A DNA stretch of 64,000 nt. Origin: Clostridium thailandense. GTDB taxonomy: Bacteria > Bacillota > Clostridia > Clostridiales > Clostridiaceae. The stretch lies in contig NZ_JAEEGC010000007.1 in NCBI RefSeq assembly GCF_019207025.1, positions 124,001 through 188,000 of the forward strand. Reading direction: 5' to 3'. Position numbers and translations under genes: made by a program. Position 1 is the first letter of the stretch; each line of letters starts with the position of its first letter. Positions 18,843 through 27,355 of the stretch are shown one piece after another. The notes beneath the pieces were generated by a model. It was not told the origin of the DNA and searched no databases. It saw nothing but the letters and a program-made list of their open reading frames with translations.

Positions 18843-20978
18843 ATGGAAAACAATGAACTAGAACGGGAATTGAAAAAGGAAATAGAATTTGTTTTTGAAC
18901 AAGATAAGCTTAAAGAAGTTGTTGAAGAAATAAAAGGTCAAATTCTCAAGTATACAGATAAGAGAAAAGCAATTACAGAAGGAATCATAAATCTAAGAAA
19001 GAAGAATCTTGAAGAATACAAAGATGATGAGGATAAAATAATTGAATATTTTGATCATGAAAGGTTTGTTAGAGAAGAAGCTTTTAGGATTATTGATAAA
19101 AAACTAAAAGAACTAACTATATTAAGTAGTTCACCTTACTTTGGTAAGTTCAGTTTTGAAGATGAGTTTGGCGATGAAACCATATACATAGGAAGATTTG
19201 GGTTAACTAAGGAGCTTGAGTATGAACCAATTGTTATTGATTGGAGATCACCAGTAGCTGCTTTGTTTTATGCAGGTAAGCTTGGAAATATAAAATATAA
19301 TGGTCCTTTAGGGGAAATGACGGCTGAAGTACTATCAAAAAGACAATTCATAATAAAAAAAGCAGAGTTACTTGGAATGTTTGATACAAGTATGGATGTA
19401 AAAGATGAAATACTTCAAATGATATTAAGTAAAAATGCTGGTGAAAAATTAAAAGATATAATAATGACAATACAGGCTGAGCAGGATGAAATAATAAGAC
19501 AGCCTAGAAATCAGATTACTGTGGTAGATGGAGTAGCTGGTAGTGGCAAAACAACTATAGCTTTACATAGAGTAGCTTACTTGTTATATAATTATAGGGA
19601 TGTATTACAGGATAAGGTTCTAATTTTAGGGCCCAATAATATATTCATAGATTATATATCAACAGTTTTACCTAGTTTAGGAGAGATAGGAGTAAAGCAG
19701 TATACATTTAGAGATCTAGCTATGGATATTTTAGGACTAGAAAAGGTAATGAATTTTAAAGACTACATGGAAAGAATATTAAGTGGAGATAGAGAATTTA
19801 ATAAAAATGTAGCATATAAGGGTTCCTTAGAATATATTAATGAATTGGATAAAATAATACAAGAGCTAGATAATGAATATTTTAAGATAGAAAATATAAA
19901 GTTTTATGACAAAGTTATTGTTAATAAAGAAGAAATACAGAAAATGTTTGATTCTTATTTCAAAGATATGCCTTTATTTAGAAGAAGTAAAAAGATAAAG
20001 AGAATAATATATTCTAAAATAAAAGATGAAAGAGACAATTTAGTTAGACAGATAAATAAGGAACATGAAGAAACAATTAGTAAGCTGTCAGAAAGTGAGC
20101 TTAAAGCTCAATACAATAATATTGAGTTTATTAGAAAAAACAGAATAAGAGAGATAGTGCAAGAAGTTATTAGGATAAAGAAAAAGTTGTTTTGGTTAGA
20201 CAATCCTAATATTAACGAAATATACAATGAATTTAACGACAGAAAAGAATTGACTTATGATGATTTGGCTCCAATTATTTACCTTAAAATAAGATTAGAA
20301 GGATTAAAATATAATGAAGAGGTAAAACATGTTGTTATAGACGAGGCTCAGGATTATTCACCATTACAGTTTAGCGTAATAAAAGAACTCACAGCATGTA
20401 ATTCGTTTACCATAGTGGGAGATAGTAATCAGAGAATAATGCCTATAGATGGTTCTCCTGCAATGCTAGAATTGAAAAATATTCTGAGTGGTTCTGAAAT
20501 TTATAATTTTATCCTTTCAAGAAGCTATAGATCTACAAAAGAAATAATAGAATATGCAAACAAGTATATTGAAGGCAATAAAACTGTTCCATTAGTGAGA
20601 AGTGGAGAAAAAGTTGTAGAGAAGCATATAGATAGCTTAGATAATGCTTTGAATAAAATAATTCAGGATGTAGCAAGATTAAAGAAGAAAGGGTATGAAA
20701 GTATTGCAGTAGTTTGTAGAGACTTAAAAGAAACTGAAGCTTTAGGAAAACTCCTCAAGAAGAGTATAAAAATAAAGATACTAGATAGAGAAGATATAAT
20801 TTATTCTAGTGGAGAAGTTATATTACCAAGCTATTTTGCTAAAGGATTGGAATTTGATGCTGTTATACTTATAGATACTAACACAAGTATCTATGATGAA
20901 GAATATAAGTTAAAATATGTGATGTCCACAAGGGCATTACATGAATTATATATTTATACAATTTCCTCGATTAAATAA
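18843..20978 (+). CDS. helD: HelD-type ATPase, RNA polymerase recycling factor
   Basis: The protein has 711 residues of the UvrD-like superfamily 1. The N-terminal coiled-coil arm (about 1-80) is highly charged, as in HelD, and would reach into RNA polymerase. Walker A GVAGSGKTTIALHR lies near 230, Walker B VVIDEAQDYS near 500, then GDSNQRI, LSRSYRST and a late KGLEFDAVILID. HelD releases stalled or post-termination RNA polymerase using ATP. The start at 18843 is chosen because TGGAG lies nine bases upstream; earlier in-frame starts would overlap ftsH. It is closely coupled to ftsH and followed by a terminator. Confidence 0.92.
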   Translation: MENNELERELKKEIEFVFEQDKLKEVVEEIKGQILKYTDKRKAITEGIINLRKKNLEEYKDDEDKIIEYFDHERFVREEAFRIIDKKLKELTILSSSPYFGKFSFEDEFGDETIYIGRFGLTKELEYEPIVIDWRSPVAALFYAGKLGNIKYNGPLGEMTAEVLSKRQFIIKKAELLGMFDTSMDVKDEILQMILSKNAGEKLKDIIMTIQAEQDEIIRQPRNQITVVDGVAGSGKTTIALHRVAYLLYNYRDVLQDKVLILGPNNIFIDYISTVLPSLGEIGVKQYTFRDLAMDILGLEKVMNFKDYMERILSGDREFNKNVAYKGSLEYINELDKIIQELDNEYFKIENIKFYDKVIVNKEEIQKMFDSYFKDMPLFRRSKKIKRIIYSKIKDERDNLVRQINKEHEETISKLSESELKAQYNNIEFIRKNRIREIVQEVIRIKKKLFWLDNPNINEIYNEFNDRKELTYDDLAPIIYLKIRLEGLKYNEEVKHVVIDEAQDYSPLQFSVIKELTACNSFTIVGDSNQRIMPIDGSPAMLELKNILSGSEIYNFILSRSYRSTKEIIEYANKYIEGNKTVPLVRSGEKVVEKHIDSLDNALNKIIQDVARLKKKGYESIAVVCRDLKETEALGKLLKKSIKIKILDREDIIYSSGEVILPSYFAKGLEFDAVILIDTNTSIYDEEYKLKYVMSTRALHELYIYTISSIK

Positions 20979-21007
20979 AAAGGCTTTTATAAAAGCCTTT
21001 TTATTTA
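20979..21007 (+). terminator. Terminator after helD
   Basis: AAAAAGGCTTTT and AAAAGCCTTTTT form a hairpin with a T-tract directly after the stop codon. Confidence 0.9.
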
Positions 21008-21056
21008 TATAATAATTCATCCGATGACTATCTGATCTAATAGTCCCTCGCACTCT

Positions 21057-21105
21057 GTTAAAGCGACTATCAACAAATTGGAGAATTTGGGATATGTGTT
21101 TCAAG
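21057..21105. repeat. Stem-loop related to the dispersed element (copy D, diverged)
   Basis: The + strand has CAAATTGGAGAATTTGGGATATGTG, a small hairpin with a purine tetraloop. The corresponding hairpin at 45388-45431 has a similar core ending TTTGGGATATCTTC. The remainder of the 230-bp gap between helD and hydE shows nothing else clear except a GAAAGGGG ribosome binding site for hydE. Confidence 0.35.
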
Positions 21106-21236
21106 TTTCCAACTTCATTTTAAAAACTTGATATATTTAATAAATTATTTTATAAATCTCTAGTTAAAATTGAATTATTTCATTAAAATAGTTATAAGGG
21201 CACTAAAAAGCAATTAAGAAAGGGGTTATCCATAGG

Positions 21237-22283
21237 ATGAGTACAAGCGTTGAATTAATAAAAGAAGCCGAATTTAGTCATAATTTGAATAGGGAAGAAA
21301 TAGTTACAATATTGAAAGACGATAGTTGTAATGAAGAGCTTTTTCAAGCTGCAGATAGAGTGAGAAAGAAATACGTAGGCGATGAAGTCCATTTGAGAGG
21401 TTTGATAGAGTTTTCCAATATATGCAAGAGAAATTGTCTATATTGTGGGTTGAGGGCATCGAATAAAAATCTAGATAGATATAGATTAGAACCAGATGAA
21501 ATAATAGAATTAGCAAAAAAAGCAGTCGAATATGGTTATAAAACTATAGTTATGCAGTCTGGAGAAGATGAATTTTACACTTTGGATAAAATGAAATATA
21601 TAATATCTAACATTAAAAAGCTAGATGTAGCTATTACATTAAGTATAGGGGAAAAAAGCTTTGAGGAATATAAGGCCTATAAAGAAGCTGGTGCAGATAG
21701 GTATCTAATAAGAATAGAAACTACAGATAAAAAGTTGTATGAAGATTTGGATCCAGGTATGAGTCATAACGAAAGAAAAAGATGTTTAGAAGATTTAAAA
21801 GAGTTAGGTTATGAAGTTGGTAGTGGAAGTCTAATAGGATTGCCTAATCAAACGTTAGAATCTTTAGCTGATGATATTTTGTTCTTTAAGGAAATAGGAG
21901 CAGATATGATAGGACTTGGACCATTCATTCCTAATGAGGATACACCTTTAAAGAATGAAAAAGGTGGGGAATTTACAATGAGCTTAAAGGTTATGGCAAT
22001 AACTAGACTTTTAATGCCTGATACAAATATTCCAGCTACTACTGCTATGGAAACGATAAGTAGGAATGGAAGAATAGTGGCGCTTCAAAGCGGAGCCAAT
22101 GTAGTTATGCCGAATGTAACAGAAGGAGAGTATAGAAAAATGTACGCTTTATATCCGGGAAAAGCGTGTGCAGGAGATACGCCTGCTCATTGTGTAGGAT
22201 GTATTACTGGAAAGATTACTTCTATAGGAAGAAGTGTTTCTAGTACAAAAGGATTTAGAGTGAGGAAAAAAATTACTACATAA
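21237..22283 (+). CDS. hydE: [FeFe] hydrogenase H-cluster radical SAM maturase HydE
   Basis: The protein has 348 residues. The radical SAM cluster motif C-x3-C-x2-C is at C63, C67 and C70 (NICKRNCLYCG). The C-terminal accessory cluster motif CAGDTPAHCVGC that many HydE proteins carry is also present. HydE works with HydF and HydG to build the di-iron H-cluster of [FeFe] hydrogenase; neither partner is in this window, so the maturases are dispersed. An excellent match across the length (YRLEPDEI, MQSGEDEFY, LGPFIPNEDTPL) makes HydE far more likely than BioB or ThiH. A hairpin terminator follows. Confidence 0.94.
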   Translation: MSTSVELIKEAEFSHNLNREEIVTILKDDSCNEELFQAADRVRKKYVGDEVHLRGLIEFSNICKRNCLYCGLRASNKNLDRYRLEPDEIIELAKKAVEYGYKTIVMQSGEDEFYTLDKMKYIISNIKKLDVAITLSIGEKSFEEYKAYKEAGADRYLIRIETTDKKLYEDLDPGMSHNERKRCLEDLKELGYEVGSGSLIGLPNQTLESLADDILFFKEIGADMIGLGPFIPNEDTPLKNEKGGEFTMSLKVMAITRLLMPDTNIPATTAMETISRNGRIVALQSGANVVMPNVTEGEYRKMYALYPGKACAGDTPAHCVGCITGKITSIGRSVSSTKGFRVRKKITT

Positions 22284-22293
22284 CAGCTGTAAG

Positions 22294-22328
22294 GAAGCAG
22301 GGGTAATATTTAACCCTGCTCTTCTTTA
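22294..22328. terminator. Terminator after hydE, overlapping the end of the opposing ATPase fragment
   Basis: AGCAGGG and CCCTGCT pair around a 10-base loop and are followed by CTTCTTT. The stem covers the stop codon of the minus-strand fragment, so it can serve both strands. Confidence 0.7.
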
Positions 22329-23131
22329 TAATCTTCTTCGTACTTTAAAATTTTATCTATTAAATTATAGTAGGCTTTATCCATATTTGTAAAAATCATG
22401 TTTTCTATATAATAGACTTCAAGTTCATCGTGAAGTTCTTTAGCAGAGGATATAACAGATAAAGCTTTATTTAATAAAGTATAAAATGTATCCTTATCAT
22501 TTTGTAATTCAGCTTTATCAATAAGAGAATAGTTAACTAGATTTTCAAGGTAAATCTGTATTCCATTAAATTTTTTATTATTTATTTCATTAGAAGTTAT
22601 TATTGCAATTTTTAGTTCTGGTATTATAATGTGTTCAATTCTTTCAGGAATAAGAGGGTCATGATAAACTTCAGTAAAAAGTCCTCGCTTTGTTGTTTCT
22701 TTTAACATAAAATTTAAAACTTGAGTTTTTCCAGTACCAGGACCACCATTCAGTACATATACTTTTTCACAATCTTCACATAGATTATCTATAAAGGTTA
22801 CAATACCATTAGGTGTAAAGGCAGTAGCAAATAGATGTCTTTCGTCTGCTATTTTAGCAAAGTCATAATTGGATAGAATTTTAACCTTTAAATCTTCTTC
22901 CAATAATGACAATCTAGAATAATCTAAAGCCTTTTTATTGTAATTGCTCCAATCATCATGTATAAGTTTTGCTGCATTTATAAAATTATATGCCCTATTA
23001 AAGACATTTTGAATTTGTTTGTTTGTCTCTATTATATTCTCTCTATATTTTTTTAATCCATTTTCATCCCAATATTCCCCCAGGTTTAGTACTTCGTCTA
23101 CGGCACCTGGATTTTGAGGGTCTACTACATG
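22310..23131 (-). pseudogene. C-terminal fragment of a split PRK06851-type ATPase gene
   Basis: About 273 residues from HVVDPQNPGAVDE onward, with its own P-loop NGGPGTGKTQ near the middle. Upstream of the histidine codon the frame becomes DTLS and has only a TTG with no ribosome binding site, so there is no credible start. The missing N-terminal part is 5.8 kb away at 28958-29243, on the same strand and facing the same way. The junction lies in CATGTAG (minus strand), shared with the other fragment. Joined in frame, the two give a 366-codon two-P-loop protein of the expected family size. The intact family is cytoplasmic and of unknown function; this half alone is probably silent. Confidence 0.85.
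23125..23131 (+). repeat. Left 7-bp direct repeat (attachment-site core)
   Basis: CTACATG here and at 28958-28964 flanks the inserted element. Both copies sit at the same codon position of the split gene, as expected for the crossover core of a serine integrase. Confidence 0.8.
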
Positions 23132-23196
23132 GGATAAGGTATCATAAAGACACAAGGTCTAGGAACAAGAGTTGACTACAAATCCTATTTTAAAAC

Positions 23197-24117
23197 TTAT
23201 AGTTCCTTTTTAGCTTCTAAAAAAAGAACTTTTACGAACTTTTTAGTATTGATGCGAATTCTTGATATAGATGGTTTAACATCGTTTTTCAATTCCAGCA
23301 TTACTTTTCTAACCTCTGTAAAATCAAAGAATTTCGTAGCATACTCCTCAAATCTAGGATTAGAATAATCAGTAAGGCCCAGTGAGGCAAGATGAATTAG
23401 TGCTTGGAATATAGCTCTTCTAACTCGCTGTTCAGAAGCTTTTATTTCCTTTTGTAAGTCCAATTGATTTGCCAATCCTCCAAGCTTTTTAGTAGCTATA
23501 GTGGTAAATATATCTTTAAGTGGAGGAAACTCATGATCAAATGGATTTTGTTTTTCGTATTGAGATAAATATTCAAGCATATCTAATAGATCTGAGCTAC
23601 CACTTTCACCGATCATGCCTAACTCTGTTAAAAGGAATTGTCCGGATAGGGTTATATTCTTGTTTGAGTAATTGTCTTCAGTTTTATTTTTTTCTATGCC
23701 AAACTCCAAAATATTTAGAGTTTTACGTATTTCGGATACAGATTTTTCTAATATAACATGTTCTATTACCTTTTGGATAACACTCACTACTTCTAAACGA
23801 TTAATTGGCTTAGTAATATAGTATTCAACTCCTAGAGAATAAGATTTACCAACCATCTGCTTGTCTTCTACTTGAGAAATCATTATAATTTTTCCGGAAA
23901 AATCCCCATCTAAATCATTTATGGTTTGAATTCCATCTCTGATAGGCATCAATAAATCAATAATGAGAATGTCGACTTTTTTTAGCCTAAGCAGCTGACT
24001 ATCTACAATGGAACCGTTATCAGCCTCGCCGACAACATTTCCAAGATCATAATCCTCTATTATTTCTTCTAACATAGATCGAATAGCTTCATCATCATCT
24101 ACAATAAAAAAATTCAT
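23197..24117 (-). CDS. GlnL/YcbB-like response regulator
   Basis: The protein has 306 residues. The receiver domain has the acidic cluster VDDDE at 6-10, phospho-acceptor Asp54 in LIIDLLMP and the lysine in YYITKPINRLE. Its C-terminal half lacks a classical OmpR or LuxR DNA-binding domain and matches the YcbB-type helical domain (ASEQRVRRAIFQALIHLASLG). In Bacillus subtilis the GlnK-GlnL pair activates glutaminase and a glutamine transporter. Here the pair is divergent from a glutamate/dicarboxylate symporter, which is its likely target. It lies four bases after the kinase gene. Confidence 0.85.
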   Translation of the reverse strand: MNFFIVDDDEAIRSMLEEIIEDYDLGNVVGEADNGSIVDSQLLRLKKVDILIIDLLMPIRDGIQTINDLDGDFSGKIIMISQVEDKQMVGKSYSLGVEYYITKPINRLEVVSVIQKVIEHVILEKSVSEIRKTLNILEFGIEKNKTEDNYSNKNITLSGQFLLTELGMIGESGSSDLLDMLEYLSQYEKQNPFDHEFPPLKDIFTTIATKKLGGLANQLDLQKEIKASEQRVRRAIFQALIHLASLGLTDYSNPRFEEYATKFFDFTEVRKVMLELKNDVKPSISRIRINTKKFVKVLFLEAKKEL

Positions 24118-24121
24118 TTTA

Positions 24122-25417
24122 TCATCCTTTCTCTGATAAACTTCTAATTGGTAGTTTTATAGTAAAAATAGTTTCATTCTTCTCTGGAAAACTTTCTATA
24201 TAAACTTGGCCTTTAAGGTTATTTACAACCTCCTTAACATAAGTAAGTCCAATACCTGTTGAAGGATTGCCAGATAAATCGTATTTAGTAGTATATCCTG
24301 GTTTGAAAATTAATTCCGCCTTCTTTTTAGGAATTCCTGAGCCAGTATCAAAAATATTAAATTCAATTTCAGTACTATTTTTATTAATGCATATGTTAAT
24401 TAAGCCAGAAATTTTAATAGATTCTACAGAATTAGAAACTAAGTTGTTAACAAGAGATAAAGTTGTATAAACATGTAGAGGAGGGAATACACCATTAATA
24501 CTCAAGACAAATTCAATATTTTTTCCTAAAGATTGAGCATATTTTTGGTTAGTTTGAATAATTATGTTACCAATCTCTTCTACATTCATATAGTCTGTTG
24601 AATTTTCAGCAGAAATCATTTCAGAAAGACCAGAATAAATTCTTTGATTATCTTTTTTTATCTCATGTACCTGACCAGCAATTCCTAAGATTTTTTTTGC
24701 TAATTCTTCGGAGGTAAATGAATTTTGATCGTTTAATAAATTTTGATATAAGTCGTAGCAATTCCTCGTAATTTCTTCTGAATCTTTTAATGACTTTTTT
24801 AGTTGAATCGATTCTTCATATAAATTAGATATAAGTAAGAGCATATGTTGATTTTGTTTTTGCTGTTGTATTGAATATATTTCAGCTTCATGAAGTTTTA
24901 TAGCGTAGAAAAATCCAAGGGCAAAAAAACTTCTAATAACAGCGATAATGACGACCTCGTTTAAGATTGAAAAAGTAATGATATCCTTTAAGACATAATG
25001 TCTTATAGAGAGTTCAACAATACTAGATGTTATTTCTATTATAGCAGATAAGAAACCAACTATAAGTGGATGATGATGGAATCTATTTAATTTTGCTAAA
25101 TAAAATACATATGAATAAGTAAGATAATAAAAAAAAGTAGGAAAATGAAGTATAAAAGAGTTCTGAAGTTGAAAAAAACCTTCTGTGCTAATAGATAAAG
25201 CTAAGCGGAAACATACAACAGAGGCTCCAACAATAGCTCCACACAACACTAAAGGTACCTTTCGTATCGCTAATAGGAGTAGAAAAAAAATCGGAACTCC
25301 AAAGGTAACACGAAAAGTGTTAGGAAAGGGATAAAACTTTAATTCTCCAGCTAGAGGTACTATCACAACCATTAAAATAATAATATATAGATTTTTTTTA
25401 AATAATGTTTCTTTCAA
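24122..25417 (-). CDS. GlnK/YcbA-like membrane sensor histidine kinase
   Basis: The protein has 431 residues. The first 190 residues form about five or six membrane segments, followed by a coiled-coil linker. The dimerisation helix includes HEIKKDNQRIYSGL near 258, and the ATP-binding domain has NNLVSNSVESI, DTGSGIPKKKAELIFKPGYTTK and STGIGLTYVKEVVNNLKG. This follows the GlnK/DcuS-like short H-box type rather than HisKA. The start is TTG at 25417, ten bases after GAGGAG. It is probably translated together with the response regulator. The signal is likely an amino acid or dicarboxylate, by analogy and context. Confidence 0.85.
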   Translation of the reverse strand: MKETLFKKNLYIIILMVVIVPLAGELKFYPFPNTFRVTFGVPIFFLLLLAIRKVPLVLCGAIVGASVVCFRLALSISTEGFFQLQNSFILHFPTFFYYLTYSYVFYLAKLNRFHHHPLIVGFLSAIIEITSSIVELSIRHYVLKDIITFSILNEVVIIAVIRSFFALGFFYAIKLHEAEIYSIQQQKQNQHMLLLISNLYEESIQLKKSLKDSEEITRNCYDLYQNLLNDQNSFTSEELAKKILGIAGQVHEIKKDNQRIYSGLSEMISAENSTDYMNVEEIGNIIIQTNQKYAQSLGKNIEFVLSINGVFPPLHVYTTLSLVNNLVSNSVESIKISGLINICINKNSTEIEFNIFDTGSGIPKKKAELIFKPGYTTKYDLSGNPSTGIGLTYVKEVVNNLKGQVYIESFPEKNETIFTIKLPIRSLSEKG

Positions 25418-25792
25418 TAGAATCTACGCTCCTCTGAATCTGTATATTAAATACTACATACTTAAAAAGAATAACAGAAAATTCGCCAATATTCTAGTAG
25501 CTTAATAAAGTTTTATTCTTCGCACATCAGAATAGAAAGAATAAATGAATTTTAAAAAAAATTTTCCCCTATTTATCAGAATGCTTTATATTTTAAATAA
25601 AACCTTATATGTTAAATCATTTGGCAGAAATAATTTAATACTAATTATTTTTAAAAATTTCAAAAATAAGTTTATAGATTTTAGTTGAATTTTATAGTTT
25701 AGACTATAAAATTCAAATATAGGAAATCTAAATCATGCAATTGGATATATGCATAAAAGAAAAATTATAATAAAGGGGAAAGGTGCGATATA
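25418..25792. other. 375-bp divergent control region between kinase and symporter
   Basis: No gene fits. The region holds a motif like the dispersed element (TTCTTCGCACATCAGAA at about 25516-25532), a very AT-rich middle, a 14-bp perfect inverted repeat at 25685-25716 and the ribosome binding site AAAGGGGAAAGGTG of the symporter gene. No tandem TTTTGT repeats like those reported for Bacillus GlnL were seen. Confidence 0.6.
25685..25716. promoter_or_regulatory. Perfect 14-bp inverted repeat, candidate operator
   Basis: TTGAATTTTATAGT and ACTATAAAATTCAA are separated by TTAG. The palindrome lies 77 bp before the symporter start and in the shared control region of the divergent two-component genes. 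It has no T-tract, so it is more plausibly a protein-binding site than a terminator. Confidence 0.5.
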
Positions 25793-27073
25793 ATGAAAAA
25801 AGCAAAACTTGGATTAGCAACGCAAATTCTTATTGGTCTTATTCTTGGTATTATTGTTGGTGCGGTATTTTATGGTAACCCAGCAGTTTCGGTTTATCTA
25901 CAACCAATTGGAGATATCTTCTTACGTTTAATCAAAATGATAGTTGTGCCAATAGTATTCTCAGCACTTGTTGTTGGAATTGCAGGAGCTGGAGATATAA
26001 AACAGGTTGGAAAATTAGGAGGAAAAACGATACTTTATTTTGAGATGGTTACTACAGTAGCTATAGTTCTTGGGCTAATTATTGCAAACGTATTCCATCC
26101 AGGAACTGGAATAAATATGAGTTCACTTGCAAAAACTAATATTTCTAGCTATATGCAAACTACTCAGACAGTAGCTCATCACAGCTTTGCAGATACATTT
26201 GTAAATATAGTTCCGACTAACATTGTTGATTCTTTAGCCAAAGGGGACATGCTTGCAATTATATTCTTCTCTGTTATGTTTGGATTAGGTGTTTCAGCAA
26301 TTGGAGAGAAGGGAAAGCCAGTGCTTCAATTCTGTCAAGGAACTGCAGATGCAATGTTTTGGGTAACTAACCAAATTATGAAGGTTGCTCCATTTGGAGT
26401 TTTCGCATTAATTGGAATAACTGTTTCTAAGTTCGGAGTTAAGTCTTTAATACCACTTGGAAAACTTGCTATTACTACTTATGGTGCTATGATCTTCTTT
26501 GTTCTTGTTGTACTAGGTTTAGTAGCAAAAATTGCTGGGACAAGTATCATAAGCATTATAAAAATTTTAAAGGGCGAGCTTATACTTGCATATAGTACTG
26601 CAAGTTCAGAAACAGTTTTACCTAAAATAATGGAAAAAATGGAAAAATTCGGATGTCCGAAATCTATTGCAACATTTGTTGTTCCAACTGGTTATTCGTT
26701 TAATCTTGACGGATCTACACTTTATCAGGCAATTGCAGCGATATTTATCGCACAAATGTATGGAATACACTTATCAATTATACAACAAATCAATTTAGTT
26801 ATTGTATTAATGCTTACATCTAAAGGTATAGCAGGAGTACCAGGAGTATCCTTTGTTGTATTATTAGCAACATTAGGATCTGTAGGTATTCCAGTAGAAG
26901 GATTGGCATTCATTGCAGGAATTGACCGTATTCTTGATATGGCAAGAACAGCTGTAAATGTTTGTGGTAACTCACTAGCTGTTGTAATTATATCAAAATG
27001 GGAAGGAAGATATGACGCTAAAAAAGGACAAGAGTATTTTCAATCTATTTCTGCTGAAAAAAATGCGGCATAG
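25793..27073 (+). CDS. Dicarboxylate/amino acid:cation symporter (GltP/GltT/DctA family)
   Basis: The protein has 426 residues and is a polytopic membrane protein of the DAACS (SLC1) family. Typical signatures are RLIKMIVVPIVFSALVVGIAG near 45-65, a serine-rich re-entrant motif YSTASSETVLPK near 265, the transport-core NLDGSTLYQ near 305, and IAGIDRILDMARTAVNVCGN near 378-397. The substrate is glutamate, aspartate or a C4-dicarboxylate; the adjacent GlnKL-like system favours an amino acid. It is the first plus-strand gene of the mobile element, and a terminator follows that also contains the next gene's ribosome binding site. Confidence 0.92.
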   Translation: MKKAKLGLATQILIGLILGIIVGAVFYGNPAVSVYLQPIGDIFLRLIKMIVVPIVFSALVVGIAGAGDIKQVGKLGGKTILYFEMVTTVAIVLGLIIANVFHPGTGINMSSLAKTNISSYMQTTQTVAHHSFADTFVNIVPTNIVDSLAKGDMLAIIFFSVMFGLGVSAIGEKGKPVLQFCQGTADAMFWVTNQIMKVAPFGVFALIGITVSKFGVKSLIPLGKLAITTYGAMIFFVLVVLGLVAKIAGTSIISIIKILKGELILAYSTASSETVLPKIMEKMEKFGCPKSIATFVVPTGYSFNLDGSTLYQAIAAIFIAQMYGIHLSIIQQINLVIVLMLTSKGIAGVPGVSFVVLLATLGSVGIPVEGLAFIAGIDRILDMARTAVNVCGNSLAVVIISKWEGRYDAKKGQEYFQSISAEKNAA

Positions 27074-27130
27074 CAAAGAGAGATGACATAATTAATTTTT
27101 ATTATAATAAGAACTGAATAAATAATTATT

Positions 27131-27164
27131 ATACCCTCATATAATTTAGTATGGGGGTATTTTT
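27131..27164 (+). terminator. Terminator after the symporter that contains the next ribosome binding site
   Basis: ATACCCTCATA and TATGGGGGTAT form an 11-bp stem (one G-T pair) followed by TTTT. The GGGGG ribosome binding site of the 43-residue ORF is inside the 3' arm, so translation from read-through RNA would be masked. Confidence 0.75.
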
Positions 27165-27296
27165 ATGTGTAAAAAAGAAAGTAAAATTAAAGTAATTGAG
27201 AGTTTTAAAAACAATGATATAAGCAAGAGGAAGGAAGTCTTAGAAAAACTAATTTACAGGATAATAAAAAATAGAGAAGAAATTTTAAATAAGTAA
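27165..27296 (+). CDS. 43-residue basic protein, possible excision (directionality) factor
   Basis: The ORF begins with ATG eight bases after TATGGGGGT and ends in TAA. It encodes a lysine-rich, predicted helical peptide (MCKKESKIKVIESFKNN ... EEILNK) with no membrane segment. It sits directly upstream of the recombinase gene, a common position for the small recombination directionality factors of serine integrases. No sequence family was recognised, so that role is inferred from size, charge and position only. It could also be a chance ORF, although the ribosome binding site argues against this. Confidence 0.55.
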   Translation: MCKKESKIKVIESFKNNDISKRKEVLEKLIYRIIKNREEILNK

Positions 27297-27355
27297 AATA
27301 TATTAGATTTAATAATTTATGAGTTTTGTATAGTAATTTAAGAGAGGTATCTACA

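Noticed and set aside
22310-23155. The C-terminal ATPase fragment as an independent 281-residue gene
   Set aside because: Its only starts are TTG/GTG without a ribosome binding site, inside sequence that belongs to the mobile element; the remainder lines up as the second half of the split gene.
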